A DNA stretch of 64,000 bases from Streptomyces sp. NL15-2K (GTDB taxonomy: Bacteria; Actinomycetota; Actinomycetes; Streptomycetales; Streptomycetaceae): contig NZ_CP130630.1 in the NCBI RefSeq assembly GCF_030551255.1, positions 7,359,501-7,423,500 on the forward strand, written 5' to 3'. Both the position numbers and the translations under genes were made by a program. Below are positions 8,427 through 17,400 of this stretch, one piece after another (positions within the stretch are counted from its first letter, which is position 1; every line of letters starts with the position of its first letter). The notes beneath the pieces are model-generated. The model did not search any database, was not told the origin of the DNA, and was given only the letters and a program-made list of their open reading frames with translations.

Positions 8427-8942
8427 TCAGGGGCTGACGTACTCGCCGAGGTTCTCGCCGAGCAGCTCCCGCAGCCGCCCGAGGGCACGGGTGCACCGCG
8501 TCCGTACGGCGGCCGAGCTGACGTTCATCGCGTCGGCGGTCTCCTCGATGGACCGGTCCTCCCAGTACCGCAGGACGACCACGGCCCGGTCCTTGGCGGG
8601 CAGCCGGGCGAGCGCCTCCAGCAGGGTCAGCCGCAGAGACACGTCGTCGGAGGCACTGTCGCTGTCCGGCCGGTCGGGGAGCACGTCGGTGGCGCGCTCG
8701 GTGCTGCTGCGGCGCCGCTGGTGGGCGAGGAACGTACGGGTGAGGACGGTCTGCGCGTACCCGGCGGGGTTGTCGGCCCGGGTCACCCGGTGCCAGCTGA
8801 TGTAGAGCCGCCCGAGGGTCTCCTGCACCAGGTCCTCGGCGAGATGGGTGTCCCCCGCGGTGAGCAGACACGCGGACCGGTACAGATGCCCGGCCCGCGC
8901 CGCGGCGAACTCCGCGTACCGGTCGGCAAGGACCTGTCTCAT
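8427..8942 (-). CDS. SigE-family RNA polymerase sigma factor (ECF type)
   Basis: This 171-residue sigma-70 family protein has two domains. Region 2 covers about residues 10-80 (LAEDLVQETLGRLYISWHRV) and region 4 about residues 100-165 (LPAKDRAVVVLRYWEDRSIEETADAMNV, a helix-turn-helix that reads the -35 element). Size and motifs match the Streptomyces SigE-family group. It would direct polymerase to a small regulon under control of the downstream membrane protein. The Asp/Ser-rich linker DRPDSDSASDD is unstructured. Confidence 0.92.
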   Translation of the reverse strand: MRQVLADRYAEFAAARAGHLYRSACLLTAGDTHLAEDLVQETLGRLYISWHRVTRADNPAGYAQTVLTRTFLAHQRRRSSTERATDVLPDRPDSDSASDDVSLRLTLLEALARLPAKDRAVVVLRYWEDRSIEETADAMNVSSAAVRTRCTRALGRLRELLGENLGEYVSP

Positions 8943-9087
8943 CTGCTCCCCCTGTTCTGCGCGCCTGCGTTGTCCTCACCTCATTGATGCGGTGGGACCC
9001 CGGAAATGTTTCACGGCACGGCGGGGGAGTGGCCGCCGGGCGGTAGGTTGCGTTCGGACCCAGCGAAGCGCAAGGAGCGGACGGACG

Positions 9088-9522
9088 ATGAACCACCCGG
9101 GGTACGGACCTCAGCCGCCGCCACACGGCCACCAGCCCCCGCCCCCACCCCCACCCGCATCCGCGCCGCAGGGCTTCGGCCCACCGCCACCGCCACCGCA
9201 GTACGCGTACGCGCCGCCGCAGCAGCCGCAACCAGGGCCCACGGGACCGGAGTTCCTCGCGGTGGACCGCCACAACTCGATCGTGGTCGACCCGACGGGC
9301 GTCACCTTCGAGGTCAACGGCTTCGACGCGGAATTCCCCTGGCCCGAGATCCGCAGCGCCCACTACAAGGCGAGCCCCTCGGGCAAGGCCCTCATGATGG
9401 CCGTAGTGCACCTCGACGGCAGGGTGTACGAGTGCGTCGTAGAGGCGAAACCACGGGAGCGGCTGGGGGAGTGGTTCGGGCAACTGGCGGCGGTGCTGGG
9501 GTACTACCGGCCGATGGGGTAG
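9088..9522 (+). CDS. Proline-rich protein with small C-terminal domain, unknown function
   Basis: This 144-residue protein has a first half dominated by Pro, Gln and Gly (residues 5-55, including runs of 6-8 prolines) and a folded C-terminal part of about 85 residues (FLAVDRHNSIVVDPTGVTFEVNGF to VLGYYRPMG). The C-terminal pattern of alternating strands suggests a small PH-like or beta barrel fold, but no family is recognised. It is divergent from the sigma gene. ATG 9088 follows AAGGAGCGG. Confidence 0.75.
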   Translation: MNHPGYGPQPPPHGHQPPPPPPPASAPQGFGPPPPPPQYAYAPPQQPQPGPTGPEFLAVDRHNSIVVDPTGVTFEVNGFDAEFPWPEIRSAHYKASPSGKALMMAVVHLDGRVYECVVEAKPRERLGEWFGQLAAVLGYYRPMG

Positions 9523-9541
9523 GCGGGATGGGTGGGACAGG

Positions 9542-9733
9542 TCAGAGCAGGTGATCCGCCTTGCCGGCCTTGATGTCGAGGATCATGGTCCGGAGGGCTT
9601 CTCGGGAGTCGGTGAGGTAGGCGTCCTCGGCGCCGGATATGGCGATGTAGGCGTTGCCTTGGGGGTCGGTGCCTAGGCGGAAGCAGGCCGATCCCTCGGC
9701 GCAGAACGGCTCTTCCCAGGTGATGTCGGGCAT
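9542..9733 (-). CDS. DUF397-like small protein paired with XRE regulator
   Basis: This is a 63-residue acidic protein with WEEPFC, CFRLG, YIAISG and the tail LRTMILDIKAGKADHLL. The tail matches the end of DUF397 proteins, which in Streptomyces nearly always follow an XRE/DUF5753 gene and are thought to be bound by it, in a toxin-antitoxin-like or developmental switch (the WhiJ/AbaA-type clusters). It starts 8 bases after the XRE stop codon, so it is co-transcribed. Sequence identity to DUF397 is partial. Confidence 0.75.
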   Translation of the reverse strand: MPDITWEEPFCAEGSACFRLGTDPQGNAYIAISGAEDAYLTDSREALRTMILDIKAGKADHLL

Positions 9734-9741
9734 GTTGTCTC

Positions 9742-10593
9742 CTAAAGCTGGCCGGCGATGTCCCGGATGAAGCCGTACGACTCCTCGGGTGACAGCGCAC
9801 GGTCCTCCATCCAGTCCAGTTGCGTTCGGTACTTGGACAACTGAGCGTCCTGGTACAGGAATTCCGGCCCGTGCGCGCTGTCGATCTGCACGGTGTCCAA
9901 TCGCGGCACCGGCCCCTCCAGGTAGATCACGGTCTGCCCGGCGCCCGGAAAGGAACCCGCCTCGAACGGAATGACGCGCAGCGTCACGTGAGGCCGTTCC
10001 GACACGGCGAGCAGGTGCTCCAACTGCCCTCGCGCAACCTTGCGCCCCCCGAACTGCATGCGCAGCGCTGCCTCGTGGAGTATGCCGACGTACTCAGTGG
10101 GAGTGTCGCCCTCCAGAACCCGCTGGCGCTCCAACCGGTGTGCGAGTCGCAGGGCGACCTCATGCTCGGGCAACGGCGGCAGCGCGGCTTTGAAGACGGC
10201 CTGTGCGTGATCACTGGACTGCAGCAGCCCCGGCATGTGGATCAGGTGCACGCTGCGGATCCGTACGGCGTGGTGCTCCAACTCCGCGATGTCGAGAATG
10301 CCCGCCGGAAGGCTGCCCCGGTACTTCTCCCACCAGCCCCGCTCGGTGGGTTGGGCCATCTCGGCCAAGGCGTCGATGTACGCCTCGTCGTCACAGTCAC
10401 AGTTGCAGGCCAGGGTACGCAGCCGCTCGGGGCTGATGGCACGGGTACCCGACTCGATGTTGGAGATCTTGCCGCGGTCCACGCCGAGCAGCCCCGCCGC
10501 GTATTCCCCGGTCAGGCCGGCGGCGGTGCGCATCCTCCGTACCTCCGCGCCGAGCCTCTTCTGACGCTCGGTCGGAGACGTCCTCGCGGCCAT
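9742..10593 (-). CDS. XRE-family regulator with DUF5753 (Scr1/WhiJ-like)
   Basis: This is a 283-residue DNA-binding protein. Residues 12-70 form an XRE helix-turn-helix (LGAEVRRMRTAAGLTGEYAA, VDRGKISNIESGTR). Residues 95-280 are the DUF5753 ligand or partner domain, with typical WWEKYRG, IHMPGLLQSSDHAQAVF and LRVIPFEAGSFPG. WhiJ-type proteins repress development genes until their small partner binds them. It is followed by a DUF397-like gene and divergent from a degenerate ATP-binding protein, the classic three-gene set. An inverted repeat in the divergent promoter is a likely operator. Confidence 0.93.
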   Translation of the reverse strand: MAARTSPTERQKRLGAEVRRMRTAAGLTGEYAAGLLGVDRGKISNIESGTRAISPERLRTLACNCDCDDEAYIDALAEMAQPTERGWWEKYRGSLPAGILDIAELEHHAVRIRSVHLIHMPGLLQSSDHAQAVFKAALPPLPEHEVALRLAHRLERQRVLEGDTPTEYVGILHEAALRMQFGGRKVARGQLEHLLAVSERPHVTLRVIPFEAGSFPGAGQTVIYLEGPVPRLDTVQIDSAHGPEFLYQDAQLSKYRTQLDWMEDRALSPEESYGFIRDIAGQL

Positions 10594-10632
10594 GCGGCTC
10601 CTTTCTCCAAGGGGGAGTCACCCTATCGGTGC

Positions 10633-10662
10633 TTATGTTCTCCCGATGGTGGGGCAACATAA
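10633..10662. promoter_or_regulatory. Inverted repeat, likely XRE operator
   Basis: TTATGTT (10633-10639) and AACATAA (10656-10662) are perfect 7-bp arms separated by 16 bases, in AT-rich sequence 40 bases upstream of the XRE start. The position suits autorepression by the XRE protein. Function is inferred. Confidence 0.5.
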
Positions 10663-10827
10663 CCCCGCATGCCCTACATTCAGTAAGGCACAAGCTACAC
10701 ACCGCAGTTGGGAGTGCATCGCGCGAGCCTGCCCGCACGCTCCTTCCCTGGGAGGGGTGGGCCTGCGCCAGGGAGACGAGCCACTGACTGCACCAACCGT
10801 CGGTCCATACACAAGAGGAGTCCTGCT

Positions 10828-11337
10828 ATGCCCATCTCCCGTTGCCCCCTGGCCCCCACCTACACGGCCGACCCCACCGCCCCCATCCCCGAAACCCTGT
10901 CCTACAGCTTCACCCTCCCCGCGGCCCTGGCCAGCCCGTCACTCGCAAGAGCGGCAACACGCGAGGTCCTCAAGGCCCACGACCTGCAAGACATGCTGGA
11001 CCCAGCCCTGCAAGCAGTGGGCGAACTCACGGCAACAGCAGTCCAGTTCACGGAATCCCCGAACTTCTACCTCTCCCTCCGCTACCGCTCCTCCACCCTC
11101 CGCCTGATCGCCTACGACACCCACCCCCGCCACACCCACCCCCACCTCGCCACGGCCTGCGACACCCGCCGCCGAGCCGCCCTCCGCGTCCTGGCCTGCG
11201 TCTGCCGGGCCTGCGACGGCACCTGGGGCTTCGGCGAGTCCCCAGAACCCGGCGGCGGGACGCGCACGTGGGCAACACTGCCGAGGGCGAGCGCGGCGTC
11301 GTACGGGCGGACCACCGGCTACCGGAAGGGGGCGTGA
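10828..11337 (+). CDS. Degenerate RsbW-like ATP-binding protein of the WhiJ/AbaA-type cluster
   Basis: This 169-residue protein has the general layout of the anti-sigma type HATPases that sit beside XRE/DUF5753 and DUF397 genes. The N box reads VGELTATAVQF instead of S-E-L-V-TNA, and the G1 region reads IAYDTHPRHTHP with no following Gly, so ATP binding is doubtful. The C-terminus GTRTWATLPRA matches the last strand of the family. ATG 10828 has AAGAGGAG upstream. It is divergent from the XRE gene and shares its control region. Confidence 0.75.
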   Translation: MPISRCPLAPTYTADPTAPIPETLSYSFTLPAALASPSLARAATREVLKAHDLQDMLDPALQAVGELTATAVQFTESPNFYLSLRYRSSTLRLIAYDTHPRHTHPHLATACDTRRRAALRVLACVCRACDGTWGFGESPEPGGGTRTWATLPRASAASYGRTTGYRKGA

Positions 11338-11783
11338 GCCAGGGGCTACCAGGGTCGGACATCAGGATCCGGCCGCGCCCCGCCGCGTGGTGTAGCCATC
11401 CAGACGGCCGGACTCCGGCCGGCCGGCCGCACGAGGCCACCGCCCCGGGTCGCGATGCGATCTGCGCGGGGGCCCGGACGCGTACCCAGTAATTGGCAGA
11501 TCTGTTCCACCGGCACGGCCACCTCACCTGGGGGTTTCCTTCGCAGGGGTGGAACAGATCTGCCAATCACCCCCGATCCCGGTCGTCGGCCTCGTGTGGG
11601 CCGTCCGGAGTTGCCAGTGGTCTGCCAGGACTTGTACGGCCGTGCCGCCGTCCGACCGGCCTCAAGGACGGCGGCCTCGGCCTTACGCAGGGGGGCCGAA
11701 CCTGGCGGCCAGCCATCAAAGTTCAGTTGCCGTCGCTCCTTCTTGAGGCCGATCCTGTGTGCTCGGTCAACGAGGAGGACATC
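11338..11783. other. Intergenic region with a long perfect inverted repeat and a repeated segment
   Basis: No good gene is seen in these 446 bases. They contain a 20-bp perfect inverted repeat (11492-11511 and 11548-11567) and a segment of about 50 bp (about 11590-11640) found again, inverted, at 19522-19571. On the minus strand that segment would encode EAGRTAARPYKSWQ. This suggests remnant mobile or shuffled DNA at the edge of the toxin island. Confidence 0.5.
11492..11567. repeat. 20-bp perfect inverted repeat with 36-base loop
   Basis: The left arm at 11492-11511 (ATTGGCAGATCTG, TTCCACC) is exactly complementary to the right arm at 11548-11567. The arms are longer than typical terminators and the loop is too long for an efficient one. 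It could be ends of a lost small transposable unit, a recombination site or a strong RNA hairpin. Confidence 0.85.
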
Positions 11784-12167
11784 GTGGGGCTTGTTCTGTT
11801 CCCAGGGGACGACGACACCGGCAGTCCGGATGTCTCCTGGTCCTACACCGGCTTCGGAGTGTTCCGGCGGTGGCTGGCGCAGGCCGAGGGATTCGCGCTC
11901 GAGGAGATGCACAGCTTCGGCGGACAGCGTCCCTGGAGCGACGTCTCCACCGCGCTGGCACCACTTCTCAACCATCCCGACGAGGCAGGTCCCGACCTCA
12001 CGCCAGACCAGTGCGCCGCGATGCTGCCCCACCTGCAGGAAATCGTCGATCGGCGGCACGAGGCAAGCGTCGATCCGCTACTCCAACGACACATCGACGA
12101 CATCCGCCAGCTGTTGGTCGTCCTGCAGTTCTGTGTTGAGAGCGACGTCGACCTCCTCTTCGGCTAA
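11784..12167 (+). CDS. Small acidic protein, unknown; possible immunity-type protein
   Basis: This 127-residue acidic protein begins VGLVLFPGDDDTGSPDVSW and contains GFGVFRRWLAQAEGF, PWSDVSTALAPLLNHPDE and the end CVESDVDLLFG. It has no membrane segment or signal. GTG 11784 is preceded by GAGGAGG at good spacing, which decides the start; the longer frame runs back through the inverted repeat. Small acidic proteins next to RHS toxin loci are often immunity proteins, but there is no direct evidence here. The family is not recognised. Confidence 0.65.
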   Translation: MGLVLFPGDDDTGSPDVSWSYTGFGVFRRWLAQAEGFALEEMHSFGGQRPWSDVSTALAPLLNHPDEAGPDLTPDQCAAMLPHLQEIVDRRHEASVDPLLQRHIDDIRQLLVVLQFCVESDVDLLFG

Positions 12168-12227
12168 CCACTGGCCGGCCTTGCGCATCCATGGCGACTC
12201 CGCTCACCATTCTTCTGACAAACGCCC

Positions 12228-13010
12228 TCACCGCCCAACGGGATGCAGACACAACGTCGTCACCCCGTCCGCGCTGTACTTCGGATAGGCGAGATAGTCC
12301 CCCGCCGGGCACCCCTCCGCCCCCGGTTCCGTCACCTGGAACTCCGCGCCGGACGAACCGCAGGGCTCCGGCTTCAGATCCTGGGCGCTCCAGGAACCGT
12401 CGTTGCGGGCGCACGAGCCGACCGAGAGCTTCTCCGGTGGATCATCTCCGGCGACCAGCCCTATGACGAACAGCACCGGAATGGCCAGCACGACCAGGGC
12501 GAGCGCTGCCAGCGGTATGGCGGCGACCAGGCCGGCAGGGCGTCGCATAACGGACTTGCCCGGGTCAAGCGGTGGACGCCAGCCCCAGGTGGTGGGCTCA
12601 GGCAGGGCGCGCAGGGTGGACCTCGCGCTGAGGTTCACCAGCAGGATGAAGGGCGTGATGATCGCCGACAGCGGGCCCCACCAGCCCTGCACCAGGGTGT
12701 CCGCCTGCATCTCACGGAAGACGGCCGTTCCGCAGGGCCGACAGAAGACCCCCTGGCGCCGCAGGAAGCGCATGATCACGAGCATGCCTTGATGCCCACG
12801 GACCGTCACCGCGGCGGCAGGGGCGGCTCCGCACACCTCGCACGTGGCGCCGCCCGGCATGGCTCCCGGGGGAACCGGGCCGCCGTACGGGTGGGGCTGC
12901 GGAGGCATCGGGGGCGTCGCGTACGCCGGATGCGGTACGGGCGGCGGCTGCTGCTGGTACGGCAGGGGAGGCTGCTGCTGGTAAGGGGGCGTGGGCGGCG
13001 GTGTGGTCAC
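12228..13010 (-). CDS. LppU/SCO3897-type membrane protein with cysteine-pair domain
   Basis: This 260-residue protein has a Pro/Gln/Tyr-rich N-terminus (repeats of YQQQPP), a CEVCG to FCRPCG pair typical of a small zinc-ribbon-like segment (about residues 57-95), hydrophobic helices (IITPFILLVNL and a long one at VAAIPLAALALVVLAIPVLFVIGLV), and an extracytoplasmic C-terminal domain (VGSCARNDGSW to TLCLHPVGR) like LppU/SCO3897 proteins. GTG 13010 is chosen over ATG 13031 because GGAGG lies 6 bases upstream. It is divergent from the SseB-like gene. Function unknown. Confidence 0.8.
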   Translation of the reverse strand: MTTPPPTPPYQQQPPLPYQQQPPPVPHPAYATPPMPPQPHPYGGPVPPGAMPGGATCEVCGAAPAAAVTVRGHQGMLVIMRFLRRQGVFCRPCGTAVFREMQADTLVQGWWGPLSAIITPFILLVNLSARSTLRALPEPTTWGWRPPLDPGKSVMRRPAGLVAAIPLAALALVVLAIPVLFVIGLVAGDDPPEKLSVGSCARNDGSWSAQDLKPEPCGSSGAEFQVTEPGAEGCPAGDYLAYPKYSADGVTTLCLHPVGR

Positions 13011-13189
13011 GAAGCCTCCGTCGACGATCATTCGGCCGGTGATGAACCTTAGCGACCGCCTCAACTCGCCCGTCCAGCACCCGAACCGGACGAGACCGTC
13101 GGGGCACCGCTGCCGACAACCGGCCATCCTGAACGCTTGGTCGAGTGTCGGCGTTGCGTCCGGCAATATGCCGATGTGATGATCCCCGC

Positions 13190-13762
13190 GTGGCAGATCC
13201 AGGGGGAAGCGACTCGGCAGCCGGGCACATACCCAGGTCACGTCTGTCCGACTACATCGAGGTGGCGGCGCCGCTGGACGCTGGGCCCGAGGACCGCCCG
13301 CAGGCGGATCCGTCGCCTTCGCCGCCCACTCCCAACGAGCCTTCCGAGCCTCCCACCAGCCGAGCCGCCGCCTCGGAGGCCGACGAAGTCGCCCGCAGAC
13401 GCCGGGAGTTCGCCGTGCTGCTCGGCGAGTTCCGCCGTACCGCCGTACTGCTGCCGATCGTCGAGGACGAGACACCGCTGACCGGGGACTACGTCGGAAT
13501 CCGCTGGATCTATGCCTTCTCGGACGAGGCGGCGCTCGCTCGATTCGCCATCGCAAGGGGTGAGGGCTCGCGGGAATGGCCGTACCGCCGTGTCCTGGGG
13601 GCTCGGTTGCTCGACGCCGCCGTTCCGGCGACGGGCGTCCCGTGCGGGGTGGCTCTGGACGTGGGCAGTGAGGGCGACGGCGTGCTGTTCCCGCCGGTCA
13701 CCGGAATCGTGCCGGACGCGGCAGCTCTGGACACGGAGACGTACGGGGAGAAATCACGGTGA
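13190..13762 (+). CDS. SseB-like protein, first gene of the RHS toxin operon
   Basis: This protein of about 190 residues has a disordered acidic/Pro-rich first third and an SseB-type domain (about residues 70-185: RRREFAVLLGEFRRTAVLLPI, YVGIRWIYAFSDEAALARF, GVPCGVALDVGSEGDGVLFPP). SseB-like proteins are common in Streptomyces loci that export WXG/RHS proteins, and their exact role is unknown. GTG 13190 is a plausible start; ATG/GTG codons further upstream add no domain. Its stop overlaps the next start by 4 bases (GTGA), so translation is coupled. Confidence 0.75.
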   Translation: MADPGGSDSAAGHIPRSRLSDYIEVAAPLDAGPEDRPQADPSPSPPTPNEPSEPPTSRAAASEADEVARRRREFAVLLGEFRRTAVLLPIVEDETPLTGDYVGIRWIYAFSDEAALARFAIARGEGSREWPYRRVLGARLLDAAVPATGVPCGVALDVGSEGDGVLFPPVTGIVPDAAALDTETYGEKSR

Positions 13763-14433
13763 GCGGGAACGGCGACAAGGATCTGCAGGCGGTCGGCCTC
13801 GACCAGATCGCCAAGGGCATCACGCTGACCCTGGAGGAACTCAGGGAGTTCGGCATCGACAGCCTCGCCGGGGTCGGCCGTGGCTTCTCCGAGTTGCAGT
13901 TGTCGGGACTGGAGTTGGGCGAAGGCGAGCTGACGTCGGCATTCAAGCCGTTCTGCGAGCGCTGGGAGTGGGGCGTACGCGCGCTCGTCACGGAGGGCAA
14001 CGACTTCGCCGAGGGCGTGCACCTTTCGGCGGGCACGTACTACGAGACGGACCAGTACGTCGAAGGCGCGATCAAGGTCGTCGCGAACTCGGCGGTGGGC
14101 AACCCCTACGCCACCGAGGACCAGGCCACGCAGATGAGTTGGGGAGAGCTGGCCCGCAACAACGCGCTCGCGGACCCCGACTACAGCGCGGAGTCCTTCG
14201 ACCGGGCGTGGCAGAACAGCGAGCAGGGCTGGAAGGACGCCGGCCGGGACGTCATGACCTCGCACACGATCGGCCCGATGGGGCTGAACCCGGAGAACCT
14301 GCGCAGTGCGGCCGGGGTGAGCGACAGCGAGTACGAGCAGGCGCTCGACGGCCCCTTCGGGCCCTCTCCTGAGGAACGGGCGAAAGCGGCCGAGCAGGCA
14401 CAGCGGGCCGAGCAGGGCGGGGACGCGGGCTGA
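13759..14433 (+). CDS. WXG/ESX-like partner protein upstream of the RHS toxin
   Basis: This 224-residue, mostly helical acidic protein has no signal peptide and carries FCERWEWGVRALVTEGNDFAEGVHLSAG and YYETDQYVEGAIKVV in its middle. This resembles long helical-hairpin proteins of type VII secretion substrates. The GTG start overlaps the SseB stop and its own stop overlaps the RHS start (ATGA), giving tight three-gene coupling. The most likely role is export partner or chaperone for the RHS protein; this is inferred from order and helical content. Confidence 0.7.
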   Translation: MSGNGDKDLQAVGLDQIAKGITLTLEELREFGIDSLAGVGRGFSELQLSGLELGEGELTSAFKPFCERWEWGVRALVTEGNDFAEGVHLSAGTYYETDQYVEGAIKVVANSAVGNPYATEDQATQMSWGELARNNALADPDYSAESFDRAWQNSEQGWKDAGRDVMTSHTIGPMGLNPENLRSAAGVSDSEYEQALDGPFGPSPEERAKAAEQAQRAEQGGDAG

Positions 14434-17400
14434 TGGGGATCGGGGACTTCGTCGACTCCGGTCTGGGCAAGCTGGAAGACGGCGTCGACGCGGGCAAGAA
14501 GCTCGTCGGCGAGGGCATCGACAAGGGCGCGAACGTCGTCAGCGAGGGCCTGGACGACATCGGCGCCCACGACTGGGCCGACGCGGTCGACGTCGTCGGC
14601 GACAACCTCGCCTCGGAACTCGGCGCCACCCCGGGCGAGCAGCAACTCGGCCAGAGCGAGCAGCCGGTCCAGCTGGTGCACGGCAATACCAGCAGCATCC
14701 GGCGGACGGCAGCCCACCTGAAGGACTTCCACACCGCCTTCGACACGGTGGGCGAGGGCATGCGGAAGCTGGACTCCTCGCACTGGAAGGGCGAGGCCGC
14801 CAAGACCTTCCGCGAGAAGTTCGCCATGCACCCCACCAAGTGGCTGCACGCGGCCGACGCCTGCGACCAGGCCGCCAGTGCCCTGATGGCGTACGCGGAC
14901 ACGGTCGAGTGGGCGCAGCGCCAGGCCCTGGAGGCGATCAACCTCTACAAGGCGGGCAAGGAAGCCGACGACAAGGCCGCCGTCAAACGCGCCCAGGAAA
15001 TCCTCGACGAGGCCCGCCGCCAACGCAACGACGCCGGCCGCACCGCCGCGCAAACGGTCCGCGCCGCCCTCGCCCACGCACCCGCCGAACCGCCGCCCCT
15101 CGACCGGCTGAAGTCCAACGCGGCCGACGGCCTCGGCGCCGTCAACACCGAACTCACTCACGTCGTGGGAGGCGCGGCGAAGGGCACAGCGGGCCTGGTC
15201 AACTTCGCCCGCGGCCTGAACCCGATCGACCCGTACAACCTCACCCACCCGGCCGCCTTCGCCCAGAACGTCAGCATGACGCTGTCGGGTCTGGTCTCCA
15301 CGGCCGCGCATCCCGAGCGCGCGGTGAAGTCCGCGTGGGAGGGCTTCATGAAGGATCCGGCCGAGGGGGGCGGTCGGCTGCTGCCGGAGCTGATCGGCAC
15401 CAAGGGGATGGGGCTGGCGCGAGGCGGCGTGCGGGCCGCGGCGAGAGAGGGCATGGAGGAGGCCGCGGAACAGGCAGCGCTCAAGGATGCGAAGAGGGGC
15501 GCCGACAACTCGGCGGCGGACGCTGCCAGAAACAGCCCCGAAGAGCACGACACAACGAACCCCAGCGAACAGGTCAAAAAGGACCCCACGGACCCGGTCG
15601 ACCTCACCACCGGCAAGATGTATCTGCCGCAGACGGACGTGACGCTGCCGGGCGCCCTCCCCCTCGTCATCAAGCGGCGCGTGGAATCGGGATACCGTTT
15701 CGGCCGCTGGTTCGGCCCCTCCTGGTCCTCAACCCTCGACCAGCGCCTCGAAATCGACTCCGAGGGTGTCGTCTTCGTCACCGAGGACGGCCTGCTCCTC
15801 GCCTACCCGCACCCCGCGCCCGGCCTCCCCACCCTCCCCAGCCACGGCCCACGCTGGCCGCTGGACCGCGAAGACGGCGGCTACACGGTCACCGACCCAC
15901 AGACACGCCGCGTCTGGCACTTCACCGACCGCGCCGACGACCTGGCCGTCCTGGAACAGATCGACGACCACAACGGCAACTGGATCACCTTCGAGTACGA
16001 CACCGAGGGCACCCCGCTAGGGATCGTGTCCAGCGCCGGCTACGACGTACGCGTCTCCACGGAGGCAGGCAGAGTCACGGCTCTGCGCCTGTCGGCTGCC
16101 GATCAGGTGCTGATGCGCTACGGCTACACCGACGGTCACCTGACCGAGGTCATCAACTCCTCAAGCCTGCCCCTGCGTTTCACCTACGACGAAGCCGGTC
16201 GCGTCACCTCCTGGACGGACACGAACGACCGCGGCTACACCTACGAGTACGACGACCAGGACCGCTGCGTAGCCGAGGGCGGCACGCACGGGCACATGAC
16301 CCTGCGCCTGTCCTACGACGAGACAGACCCGGAAACCGGCCTGCGCGTCACCACCGCGACCACCGCCGAAGGCCACACCCGCCGCTACGTCGTCAACGAC
16401 GCCTACCAGGTGGTCGCCGAATCCGATCCGCTGGGCGCGGTCACACGCTTCGAACGCGACCGCTACCACCGCCTCCTCTCCCACACCGACCCACTCGGCC
16501 GACGGACCACGTTCCGCTACGACGAGACGGGCAACCTCCTCACCCTGATCCGCCCCGACGGCCGCGAGGCGAGAGCCCAGTACAACGAACTCGGCCTGCC
16601 GGTGAAGGTGGTGAACCCGGACGGCACGGTCCTACGCCAGACGTACGACGATCGCGGCAACAGGACGTCAGTGACAGACCCCGCGGGTCAGACGACCAGG
16701 TTCGCGTACAACGAGGCGGGCCACCTGACCTCGGTGACCGATCCGCTCGGGCACACGACCACGGTCCGCTGCGACCTGGCGGGCCTTCCGCTCGACATCA
16801 CCGACCCCCTCGGGGCAGTGACCCGCTACGAACGTGACACTTTCGGCAGACCTGTCACCATCACCGACCCTACGGGTGCGGTGACCCGCCTCGAATGGAC
16901 GGTCGAAGGCCGCCTGGCCCGCCGTACAGCCGCCGACGGCACGGCCGAGTCCTGGACGTACGACGGCGAAGGCAACTGCACCAGCCACACCGACCCGCTG
17001 GGCGGTGTCTCCCACTTCGAGTACACGCACTTCGACCTGCTGACGGCCCGAACGGGACCGGACGGCGTCCGCTACGAGTTCGACCACGACATGGAACTGC
17101 GGCTGACAAAGGTCACCAACCCGCAGGGCCTGACATGGACGTACTCCTACGACGCCGCCGGACGCCTGGTCACGGAGACGGACTTCGACGACCGCACGCT
17201 CACCTACACGTACGACATGGCCGACCGCCTCGCCTCCCGCTCGAACGCCCTCGGCGAGGTCATGACCTTCGAGCGCGACGAACTGGGCCGGGTGGTCCGC
17301 AAGGACGCGGCCGGCCAGGTCACGACGTACGCGTACGACATGACCGACCGGCTGGCACAGGCGACAGGCCCGGACGGCACGACACTGACCCTGCTGCGGG

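Noticed and set aside
13011..13556. N-terminal extension of the LppU-type gene
   Set aside because: GTG 13010 has an ideal GGAGG site; the extension overlaps the divergent SseB-like gene.
14181..15548. 455-codon open frame antisense to the RHS gene start
   Set aside because: No motif or ribosome site, and fully covered by a clear coding sequence on the plus strand.
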